11,570 nucleotides of DNA from JBBRHH01 sp038222915 (GTDB lineage: Bacteria; Planctomycetota; Phycisphaerae; Tepidisphaerales; Tepidisphaeraceae). Location of the stretch: the NCBI GenBank assembly GCA_038222915.1, contig JBBRHH010000146.1, positions 1-11,570 of the forward strand, given 5' to 3'. Position numbers and translations under genes: made by a program. Below the pieces are notes generated by a model, which made no database searches, had not been told where the DNA came from, and saw nothing but the letters and a program-made list of their open reading frames with translations. Shown here piece by piece: positions 5,464 to 11,570 of the stretch (positions are counted from its first letter, which is position 1; each line of letters begins with the position of its first letter).

Positions 5464-6018
5464 ATGCGAGCGAGTGAAATTCGTCGGGGCCAGGCTGTCA
5501 TTATCGACGGAAAGCTTTTTGTGGTCACCAACGCCGACCACAACACCCCGGGCAACCTCCGCGCCAAGGTCCAGTTCAAGCTGCGCGACGTGGGCAAGGG
5601 CACCATCCAGGACAAGCGCGTTGGAGCCACCGACGACATCCAGACCGCAGTCCTCGATCGCCGTCAGGTCGAGTACCTATATTCCGATAATGAAGGCCAC
5701 TGGATCATGGATCTTGAAACCTTCGAGCAGGACTGCATCCCCAAGGAAGTCTTCGGAGACGACATCCTCTTCCTGAAACCCAACACCCCCATGATGGCCA
5801 TGTTCCACGAGAATAAGGTCGTCAGCTACGAGTTGCCCAAGACCGTCGATCTGAAGGTCACCGACACGGCCCCAGGCATAAAAGGCGCAACCGCCACCAA
5901 CCAGCAAAAAGACGCCACCCTCGAGACCGGCCTCAAAACCCGCGTCCCCCCATTCATCGAACTCGGCGAGGTCGTCCGCATCAATACTGAGACCAAACAA
6001 TATCTCAGCCGGGCGTAA
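5464..6018 (+). CDS. efp: Elongation factor P
   Basis: A 184-residue protein of normal EF-P length with the three expected beta-barrel parts: an N-terminal KOW-like domain (about 1-64), an OB domain (about 65-125) and the C-terminal OB domain with 'DTAPGIKGATA' and the ending 'GEVVRINTETKQYLSRA'. EF-P enters the ribosomal E site and rescues ribosomes stalled at proline runs. The start is fixed by the Shine-Dalgarno AAGAGGAA (5453-5460), and its own promoter lies upstream. The tip of the domain I loop reads 'TPGNLRA': Asn31 occupies the place where E. coli EF-P has its beta-lysylated lysine (PGKGQ) and Pseudomonas has its rhamnosylated arginine. No modification gene is present nearby. This points to an unmodified or differently modified EF-P subtype. 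Family identity is very secure. Confidence 0.97.
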   Translation: MRASEIRRGQAVIIDGKLFVVTNADHNTPGNLRAKVQFKLRDVGKGTIQDKRVGATDDIQTAVLDRRQVEYLYSDNEGHWIMDLETFEQDCIPKEVFGDDILFLKPNTPMMAMFHENKVVSYELPKTVDLKVTDTAPGIKGATATNQQKDATLETGLKTRVPPFIELGEVVRINTETKQYLSRA

Positions 6019-6027
6019 AGTTTTTTT
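5987..6027 (+). terminator. Weak terminator-like site at the end of efp
   Basis: CTGAGA (5987-5992) and TCTCAG (6003-6008) form a 6-bp stem overlapping the end of the efp reading frame. Seven T residues occur at 6021-6027, but 12 nt after the stem, which is too far for a classic intrinsic terminator. The T-run also contributes to the following -35. Termination here is uncertain. Confidence 0.25.
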
Positions 6028-6053
6028 GACAATCCTGATGAGCGGAGTAAACT
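6026..6053 (+). promoter_or_regulatory. Promoter for the tandem cyclophilin genes
   Basis: A perfect TTGACA at 6026-6031, a 16-bp spacer, and TAAACT at 6048-6053 (4 of 6 to TATAAT). The -10 is weak and the spacer short; TGTAAT at 6053-6058 is closer to consensus but 21 bp away. Transcription from about 6060 would give a leader of about 125 nt before the GTG at 6184. Confidence 0.45.
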
Positions 6054-6064
6054 GTAATGTCTTA

Positions 6065-6091
6065 CCGCAACGGATGTTCCTAATCCGGCGG
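6065..6091 (+). promoter_or_regulatory. Strong hairpin at the start of the cyclophilin leader
   Basis: CCGC (6065-6068) pairs with GCGG (6088-6091), and CGGAT (6071-6075) with ATCCG (6083-6087). Loop GTTCCTA; two unpaired A on the left arm. Nine base pairs in all, at the predicted 5' end of the transcript. No T-tract follows. A 5' stabiliser or protein-binding site is possible. Confidence 0.45.
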
Positions 6092-6124
6092 CTGCTCAAG
6101 CGCAAGATGTTTAGCGAGGGGCTG

Positions 6125-6150
6125 GCTATCCAGTGTTAGCTATCCAGTGT
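6125..6150 (+). repeat. 12-bp direct repeat in the leader
   Basis: GCTATCCAGTGT occurs at 6125-6136 and 6139-6150, with two bases (TA) between, giving a 14-bp period. It lies 34 nt before the GTG start. It may be simple local duplication or a paired binding site. Confidence 0.55.
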
Positions 6151-6183
6151 CGATAGTGTAGTGGGCTGGCGGAGACCCAAATA

Positions 6184-7326
6184 GTGATCAAACGATTTAC
6201 ATCGTTATTCAAGCGCCTCATCCCCGCGCGCCCAACAAGCGCGCCCACTGGCGATTCCACCTTCCCGCACCTCCAAACCCTGGAGGGACGGCTACTGCTC
6301 TCCTCCAACCCCATCCCGCGGATCGTCAACATGTTCGCCGACAACCGAGGCGTAGTCACCCTCGATTTCAGCCGGGGCATCAAGGCCAAGACGCTCTCGA
6401 AAAAGAACATCGGCATCTACACCGCCGGCGCGGACGGCCGATTTGGAACCAAGGACGACAGTCGCCTGCGCACCCGGATCATCTACGATTCGCACCTCCA
6501 CGAGCTGACCCTCATCACCAGGCGCCGCCCCAACACACCCTATCGCGTTTTCCTCAACTCGCCGGGCATAGTCGGAACCGACGGCGTCAAGCTGGACGGG
6601 CAATTCAACGGATCATCCCACTTCACCGGCCGCGGCACGCCCGGTTCTGTGTTCGATGTCGTTACCCGCGTAACCACGGGCAGTCCTGTTGCGCGCTTCT
6701 ACACCACTGCGGGCGACATGGATGTTCGCCTGTTCCGAAGCACGGTCACCGCGACGGTCAACAATTTCATGCTGTACGCCAATTTCGGAGCGTATGACAG
6801 TGGATTCATCCATCGTGAAACCACCATTGCCGACGATGGCATCGCGGTCATCCAGGGCGGCGGCTACAACATCACTTCGAGTGACACGATCACCAAGGTC
6901 AACACCACCGCCCCGGTGCCGATCGAGGCCGGGATCAAGAACGCGCGCGGAACATTGGCCGAAGCACGTCAGACGAACTCGAACACCGGCACCAGCGAGT
7001 GGTTCTTCAATGTGCAGAGCAATCCCTCGCTGAACAAGTCCACCAACAGCCCGGGTTACTCGGTCTTTGGCAAGATCATCAACAAGGGCGGCCTGGCGGT
7101 GATGGATGCGCTTGCAAGGCACCAGATCATTGATGCCAGCGGCGATACCAACATCGGCTCCGACATCAGCTCGGCCCTCACGCAGCTTCCGGTCAACAAC
7201 GCCACGACGGTTCAACTACGCGGCGATCATGTGAAACCCAGCGCCGACCTTATACGCATCACCCGTATCGCCATTGGCATGGACATCACCGCGACGCCCA
7301 AGCCGGGCGTCAAGCCGCGGCACTAG
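6184..7326 (+). CDS. Exported cyclophilin-type PPIase with LEGR (LEPR-XLL-like) N-terminus
   Basis: A 380-residue protein that starts with GTG; GGAG at 6171-6174 lies nine bases upstream. The N-terminus is basic and has no classic hydrophobic signal peptide. It carries 'LEGRLLLS' at 33-40, a variant of the planctomycete LEPR-XLL motif of surface or secreted proteins. Residues about 44-145 look like an Ig-like (SbsA/Big_5 type) domain, with an Asp-rich loop 'AGADGRFGTKDD' at 81-92. Residues about 168-345 are a cyclophilin domain: 'FIHR' at 208-211 (catalytic Arg211), 'IQGGGY' at 223-228, 'GTLAEAR' at 256-262, 'EWFFNV' at 272-277 and 'GYSVFGK' at 291-297. The Arg-to-Gln spacing is about five residues longer than in human cyclophilin A. 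It probably isomerises prolyl bonds in exported proteins. The paralogue begins 36 bp downstream and is probably co-transcribed. Confidence 0.88.
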   Translation: MIKRFTSLFKRLIPARPTSAPTGDSTFPHLQTLEGRLLLSSNPIPRIVNMFADNRGVVTLDFSRGIKAKTLSKKNIGIYTAGADGRFGTKDDSRLRTRIIYDSHLHELTLITRRRPNTPYRVFLNSPGIVGTDGVKLDGQFNGSSHFTGRGTPGSVFDVVTRVTTGSPVARFYTTAGDMDVRLFRSTVTATVNNFMLYANFGAYDSGFIHRETTIADDGIAVIQGGGYNITSSDTITKVNTTAPVPIEAGIKNARGTLAEARQTNSNTGTSEWFFNVQSNPSLNKSTNSPGYSVFGKIINKGGLAVMDALARHQIIDASGDTNIGSDISSALTQLPVNNATTVQLRGDHVKPSADLIRITRIAIGMDITATPKPGVKPRH

Positions 7327-7362
7327 GCAGAGCCTCGCGCTTCCTGGAATCAAGGAACCATC

Positions 7363-8445
7363 ATGAAGTTTCGAATACCGGACATCTCGAAGTTTCTTCG
7401 TCGCCGACGCGCGAAGACCTCGCGCCATGTTGCACCTGCCTTTCAGCCGCTGGAAGGCAGGACCATGACGTCGGTTGTGCCGCACATCACGTCGATCGCG
7501 GCGGACAATCGCGGGCAGATCGTGCTCACCACCGACATCGCGCTGAAAGCCTCGACGGTCAATCGCAACACGGTGCTGATGTTCACGGCAGGGAAGGATC
7601 GTAAGTTTCACACGGCGGACGATGTGCGGCTGACCCCAATCGCCGCCGTGAAGGGCAAGCAGATCACGCTCAGTGCCAACGTCACCTACACGACTACGGC
7701 TTACCGGGTGGCGCTACTTGGAGCAAAGATCACCGACTCGGCCGGCAACAAGCTGGATGCCGAGTTCAACGGCGCGTCGACGCCCAGCGGCAATGGCACG
7801 GCCGGCGGGAACATGGACGTCGTCGTCAAGGCAAATACGGGCGCCAAGGTCATTCACTTCCGGACGTACGCGGGCAACTTTGACGTGACCCTGTCGACTG
7901 ATTCGACGCTTGCCACCACCGTCGCCAACTATGTGAAGCACGTGAATCTCGGCGACTACGACTACACCTTCGCGCAGCGGCGCAGCCAGACCGCCGAGGG
8001 GATCGACATCATACAGGCCGGGCGGTATCGCATTCTTCCTTCGAACAACATTGTTGCCAACCCGAAGCGCGGCACGGTGGGGCTTGTGCCGGGGACCAAC
8101 CTCGCGGGAACCATCGCGATGGCGCGGCCCAGCGGGGCCGATGCGGCGGCCGTCGAGTTCTACTTTAACGTCACCGACAATCCGCTCATCGACGCGCATG
8201 GAACGCAGCACGGTTATACGGTCTTCGGACAGACCGACGCCCATGGGCAGGCGATCCTTGCGAAGATCAACACCTATAAACTGGTCAATGCCGGAGGCGC
8301 GCTGGCGACGCTGCCGGTGCATGATTTTGATGCGGTCGTGAAGCGGAAGGTGCTGAACTATCTCACCGACACGATCATCTATTATCGCGTCGCCATCGCG
8401 GATGCGGTGGTCTCCACCAGCTCGGTCCAGTCGACGACCTTCTAA
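7363..8445 (+). CDS. Paralogous LEGR cyclophilin-like protein, degenerate active site
   Basis: A 360-residue protein with the same layout as its upstream neighbour: basic N-terminus ('FLRRRR' at 11-16), 'LEGRTMTS' at 30-37, an Ig-like domain (about 40-135) with the Asp-rich loop 'AGKDRKFHTADD' at 76-87, and a cyclophilin-like domain from about 163. The start is supported by AAGGA at 7352-7356. In the PPIase part, 'GTIAMAR' (249-255), 'FYFNV' (266-270) and 'GYTVFG' (284-289) are kept. The 'FHR' position reads 'FAQR' (203-206), so the His is gone although Arg206 remains, and 'QGG' has become 'QAG' at 218-220. Activity may be weak or lost, leaving a binding role. The LEGR motif lacks the usual leucines after it. 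The two genes arose by duplication; codon use here has more G-ending codons than the DUF58 operon. Confidence 0.85.
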   Translation: MKFRIPDISKFLRRRRAKTSRHVAPAFQPLEGRTMTSVVPHITSIAADNRGQIVLTTDIALKASTVNRNTVLMFTAGKDRKFHTADDVRLTPIAAVKGKQITLSANVTYTTTAYRVALLGAKITDSAGNKLDAEFNGASTPSGNGTAGGNMDVVVKANTGAKVIHFRTYAGNFDVTLSTDSTLATTVANYVKHVNLGDYDYTFAQRRSQTAEGIDIIQAGRYRILPSNNIVANPKRGTVGLVPGTNLAGTIAMARPSGADAAAVEFYFNVTDNPLIDAHGTQHGYTVFGQTDAHGQAILAKINTYKLVNAGGALATLPVHDFDAVVKRKVLNYLTDTIIYYRVAIADAVVSTSSVQSTTF

Positions 8446-8453
8446 AGTCGACT
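8429..8453. terminator. Possible bidirectional hairpin between convergent genes
   Basis: AGTCGAC (8429-8435) pairs with GTCGACT (8447-8453) around an 11-nt loop that contains the TAA stop of the plus-strand gene. The minus-strand glycosyltransferase ends at 8460, so only 14 bp separate the two stops. There is no T-run on either strand. It could limit read-through, but a factor-dependent end is as likely. Confidence 0.35.
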
Positions 8454-8459
8454 TGTCCA

Positions 8460-9788
8460 TCATCTCACCGATTGTGCGGCGAACCGTGCGGGCGCGACGC
8501 TGCTTTCGTACACCTTCAACATGTTGGCGGCCATGTGGTCGTCGGTAAATCGATCGTGAACCGCAGCGCGGCCGGCAGCGCTGTGGTGGCGGCGCTGCTC
8601 GGCATTGCCCAATAGATCGGCGAGCGCGTGGGCGAGGGCGTCGGGATTATTGTTGGGGGCGAGGAGGCCGCCATTGGTTTCGGCGATGAGTTCTGGGAAC
8701 GCGCCGTGGGCGGGCTGGACAACTGGAAGGCCGCGGGCAAGGGCTTCGAGAATGTAGATGCCTTTGGGCTCGGCATAGGCGGTGGGGACGCAGAGGACGT
8801 CGGCGTTGTCGAACAGGTTTATTTTGCCGGCCAGGTCCACTTCGCCGAGGTATTCGACATTCCCCGACAGGCCTCGCGATTGGGCGCTTTTTTGAAGCTG
8901 CTCAAACCACTTGTGATTTGCGCCGCCAAGATAGCCGGCGATGCGCAGCCGCGCGTCGGACATTTGCGGGAGTCGGCGGAGGATTTCGAAAGCATCGATC
9001 AACCGGTCGAGGCCTTTTTCCGGGCAGATGCGGGCGAGGTAGGCGATGACGGGGGCGTGGCCGTTCAGGTTTGGGGGCCGCTGCGATGGGGCGACGCGCA
9101 CTTCCTTGTCGACGCCCGGATAGACGACCGCGATGCGCTGGCGAGGGATGGCGAGATAGTCGGCCATCCTGTCCGCGTAGTAATTGCTGGTGGAGACGAA
9201 GGCGTCGACGTCGGCGCTGCGCTCGCGGATGATGTCGCGGGCCTGCGAGAGGTAGGGCTCGATCATGGCGTCGAGGAAGATGTCTTCGCCGGTGAGCTCG
9301 CAGACGACGGCGGCTCCGAGTTCTTCGCGGATCATCTTTGCCATGCCGATGAACATGGCGTTCGGGAGGCTTACGACGGTTGGCTTGACGTATTCCTTCA
9401 GGTAGCCGATCAGGCGGCGCAGCTCCTTGATCTGCATGCCGTGCTCGCCGCGCAGGATGCTGAGGGTGAAGGGGCCGAGCTTGGCGGGGGAGGTTTGTGC
9501 GCCGGCGCTGCCCGCCCATCGGAGGAGCCATTTGCGGTCGAAGATCCAGTCGAGGAAACGAGGCGTGTGGCGGAAGATACGCGAGGCGAACTGTAGATAG
9601 ACGTTGACGCCGCCGTAGAAGACTTCGTTGACGGACTGGTTGGGCGAGTCGGTTTTGAGTGGCGTGTAAAGCGGGACGAGAGTGGCGCTGTGGCCGGCCC
9701 GGATGAGGGCGGAGGCGAGCGTGCTGTCGCGCATGCAACTGCCGCAGTACATCCCGCCAGCACCGGCCGCGAGGATGGCGATATTCAT
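8460..9788 (-). CDS. Family 4 glycosyltransferase (GT-B fold)
   Basis: A 442-residue retaining-type glycosyltransferase. The N-terminal acceptor domain begins with a strand and a Gly-rich loop ('AAGAGGMYCGSCMRD', 7-21). The C-terminal donor domain starts around 'VIAYLARICPEKGLDRLIDAF'. The EX7E donor-binding motif is Glu340 to Glu348 ('EPKGIYILE'), followed by 'GLPVVQPAHGAFPELI'. It transfers a sugar from a nucleotide sugar; acceptor and product are unknown, with envelope polysaccharide or glycolipid likely. No transmembrane helix is seen, so it is cytoplasmic or peripheral. The start is well supported: GGAGGT (minus strand, 9799-9794) lies five bases before the ATG. It lies 75 bp after the symporter on the same strand, with a TATAAT-like -10 in between. 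It converges with the cyclophilin pair. Two Cys in the N-terminal loop (C15, C18) are notable but seem usual for this subgroup. Confidence 0.93.
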   Translation of the reverse strand: MNIAILAAGAGGMYCGSCMRDSTLASALIRAGHSATLVPLYTPLKTDSPNQSVNEVFYGGVNVYLQFASRIFRHTPRFLDWIFDRKWLLRWAGSAGAQTSPAKLGPFTLSILRGEHGMQIKELRRLIGYLKEYVKPTVVSLPNAMFIGMAKMIREELGAAVVCELTGEDIFLDAMIEPYLSQARDIIRERSADVDAFVSTSNYYADRMADYLAIPRQRIAVVYPGVDKEVRVAPSQRPPNLNGHAPVIAYLARICPEKGLDRLIDAFEILRRLPQMSDARLRIAGYLGGANHKWFEQLQKSAQSRGLSGNVEYLGEVDLAGKINLFDNADVLCVPTAYAEPKGIYILEALARGLPVVQPAHGAFPELIAETNGGLLAPNNNPDALAHALADLLGNAEQRRHHSAAGRAAVHDRFTDDHMAANMLKVYESSVAPARFAAQSVR

Positions 9789-9855
9789 GCGGCACCTCCC
9801 GCGCGGTTATCTTGGTGGTGCGGGGATGCGAAGTTCGCGGATCGCATGGGTGCTC

Positions 9856-9861
9856 ATTATA
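9856..9861 (-). promoter_or_regulatory. Candidate -10 for the glycosyltransferase
   Basis: The minus strand reads TATAAT here, just after the symporter stop (9864-9866). No good -35 is seen 16-18 bp upstream, where the symporter still codes. A start near 9849 would give a leader of about 60 nt. The glycosyltransferase may also be read from the symporter transcript. Confidence 0.35.
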
Positions 9862-9863
9862 GG

Positions 9864-11570
9864 TCAGTGGCTTAGTGCTACGGTTGCTCCTGTCGGAATC
9901 GCTACGCTGCTGCCTTTCGGGAAGTAACGGGCGAGGGTTGCCAGTGACGGCGTGCGGGTGAGGAGCGAAAACAGGACGACGCAGACTGCTGAGCCGAGGA
10001 CCATGGGGACCACCGGCATGAAACCGAATATCGCCAATTTCCCGGTTTTGGAGATGGTGAGGACGGCATGTTGGCCGAGCGACCAGAGGGTGAGCTCGGC
10101 CGGGAATTGCTGGCCGTGCGGCGGCTGGTGAAGGTGTTCGACAATTCCAACGGAGATAATGGCCGTGCCGACGAAGATGGCGGCGCTGAGCGCACCGTAC
10201 TTGGTGCTGCGTTTCCAGAAGAGGGCGGCTAGCATCACGGGCGCGAGCGAGGCGAAGCCAGAAAAGGCCCAGGAGATGGCGAGCTCGAAGATCTGGGGTT
10301 TTGTCAGCGCGATGAGGTACGCGACAAGATTGGCGAGGATGATAAAGGTTCGGCCGACGAAGACGGTGCCCTTTTCGCCGAAGCGTTTTCGGCCGCCGTA
10401 GTAGTCGAAGATGTCCTTGGTGAACATCGTGGAGAGCGCGAGAATCTGGTGGCAGTCGGAGCCCATGACGGCGGAGATAATGCCGGCGGCGAGGAGGCCG
10501 GCCAGCAATGGCGGCACGTAGACGTGCAGCATCTTGAGCAGCACCGCGTCGGGCGTGCCGCCGGAATGGGAGAGGCCGCCGATCTGTTTGATAATGTCCG
10601 CCTTGAGCCCGGCATTCTTGATGGGATTGACGATGGGGAACAATTGATCACCGAACTGATCGGGCGACATCCCGCCGGCCTTGGCCTGTTCAACCAGCGC
10701 CAGCCCCTTTTCGTCCTGCGATAAAAGTTTTACGAGCGGCGGCGCAGATGTCTCCGGATGTTCAAGCCAATGCGACATCGATTCGGAGCTGGCGGCCAAC
10801 TGTGCGTTGATCTTGGGTTGCCCGTTGGCGATCGCGCCGAGATACACACAGGGGAGCCAGATGGCCATGATGCAGAGCGGGTACAGAATGACGGTCTTAC
10901 GGAAGGCGGTCACCTTGCGGGCGGTGAAGCACATGATGGACATGTGCGGGAACATGATCGAGGAGAGGGGGATGAGGATGTAGCTGAGGAATGTGGTGGT
11001 GGGGATGCGCTCACGATTGAGCACCTGTTTCATGGTGGGATTCGGGTGATTGATCAGGTTGGTCACCGCGTGGTGGAAGCCCTGGCCGCCATCGATGTTG
11101 TGGCCGATGACGGTGAAGGCGATTGCGCCGAAGCAGAGGAAGAGGATGGTCTGGAAGACGTTGACCCAGACTGCGCCGCGCATGCCGCCGAAGAAGACGT
11201 TGCCCATGACGACCAGGGCGACGATGGCTCCGCCGAGTGAGTAGGAGATTTTGCCGCCGGTGAGGGCTTCGAGGATGGTGCCGCCGCCGACGATGGAGAT
11301 GATCAAATACGGGATCATCATGCCGGCGGTGAGAAGGAAGATGACGGTGCCGGTTTTGGAGCAGTCCCATCGGTCGCGGAAGTAGCCGACCTGGGTCATG
11401 TGGCCAAAGCGTTTGCCCAGGGCCCAGAGGCGGGTGCCGATGACGAAGAGGGTGAGGGGGATGATGAGGCCGGACGAGCTGGCCATCATGCCAAAAACGC
11501 CGATGCCGACTTTGTAGGCCATGCCCGAGCTGCCGATGATGGCGAAGCTGGTCATGTTGGTGGCGAAGAG
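9864..11570 (-). CDS. Sodium:solute symporter (SSS family), 5' end outside window
   Basis: The frame stays open to the right edge: five codons (LFATN) precede the Met at 11555, so that Met is internal. About 568 residues are present. The visible start, 'TSFAIIGSSGMAYKVGIGVFG', matches the first core region of SSS carriers. It is followed by 'GTRLWALGKRFGHMTQVGYFRDRW' and many hydrophobic helices. 'SAVMGSDCHQILALSTMFTKDIF' is the TM8-like segment that normally helps bind sodium. SSS proteins use the sodium gradient to import sugars, amino acids, vitamins or organic acids; the substrate cannot be told here. A hydrophilic stretch of roughly 100 residues (coded at about 10845-10530) precedes TM8 and is longer than usual. 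The C-terminus adds more helices. The glycosyltransferase follows on the same strand; a functional link is not shown. Confidence 0.92.
   Translation of the reverse strand, partial: LFATNMTSFAIIGSSGMAYKVGIGVFGMMASSSGLIIPLTLFVIGTRLWALGKRFGHMTQVGYFRDRWDCSKTGTVIFLLTAGMMIPYLIISIVGGGTILEALTGGKISYSLGGAIVALVVMGNVFFGGMRGAVWVNVFQTILFLCFGAIAFTVIGHNIDGGQGFHHAVTNLINHPNPTMKQVLNRERIPTTTFLSYILIPLSSIMFPHMSIMCFTARKVTAFRKTVILYPLCIMAIWLPCVYLGAIANGQPKINAQLAASSESMSHWLEHPETSAPPLVKLLSQDEKGLALVEQAKAGGMSPDQFGDQLFPIVNPIKNAGLKADIIKQIGGLSHSGGTPDAVLLKMLHVYVPPLLAGLLAAGIISAVMGSDCHQILALSTMFTKDIFDYYGGRKRFGEKGTVFVGRTFIILANLVAYLIALTKPQIFELAISWAFSGFASLAPVMLAALFWKRSTKYGALSAAIFVGTAIISVGIVEHLHQPPHGQQFPAELTLWSLGQHAVLTISKTGKLAIFGFMPVVPMVLGSAVCVVLFSLLTRTPSLATLARYFPKGSSVAIPTGATVALSH

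Noticed and set aside
8628..9596. Plus-strand ORF opposite the glycosyltransferase
   Set aside because: Shadow frame; the minus strand has a full GT4 protein with EX7E motif and a Shine-Dalgarno.
11553..11555. Met at 11555 as the start of the symporter
   Set aside because: The frame is open to the window edge and the first SSS helix is missing, so the gene begins outside.

Overview
The window looks like a chromosomal piece of a GC-rich planctomycete, most likely of the Phycisphaerae type. This rests on two tandem proteins carrying an LEGR variant of the planctomycete LEPR-XLL N-terminal motif, a DUF58/transglutaminase gene pair, and a 'GGMYCGSC'-type family 4 glycosyltransferase. The placement is inferred from protein style, not from a marker gene. 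There is no rRNA, tRNA, CRISPR array, transposase or phage structural gene.

Layout. 1-130: two small hairpins and no clear gene. 131-508: a small ORF that resembles a shortened ASCH-type protein. 509-1787: about 1.28 kb without a credible gene but with much structure. It holds a hairpin, a good sigma70-like promoter (878-907), two copies of a 42-bp repeat (1059-1100 and 1619-1660), a 7-bp tandem repeat (1123-1157), two related arrays of 11-bp tandem units (1161-1270 and 1393-1501), and a second promoter (1726-1755) that fits the next gene. 1788-5358: a DUF58 protein and a TgpA-like membrane transglutaminase, one base apart and clearly an operon. A second copy of the 7-bp repeat lies across their stop/start junction.

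5368-6018: elongation factor P with its own strong promoter, a leader hairpin and a Shine-Dalgarno site. 6026-8445: a promoter, a structured leader, then two tandem paralogous secreted-type proteins, each with an LEGR motif, an Ig-like domain and a cyclophilin-type PPIase domain; the second has a degraded active site. 8460-9788 (minus): a GT-B glycosyltransferase. 9864-11570 (minus): a sodium:solute symporter whose 5' end is outside the window.

The two best-supported functional groups are the DUF58-TgpA operon (cell-envelope transglutaminase module, here without the usual adjacent MoxR ATPase) and the tandem cyclophilin pair. The most unusual DNA is the repeat-rich block at 1059-1660, which no protein-coding model explains.
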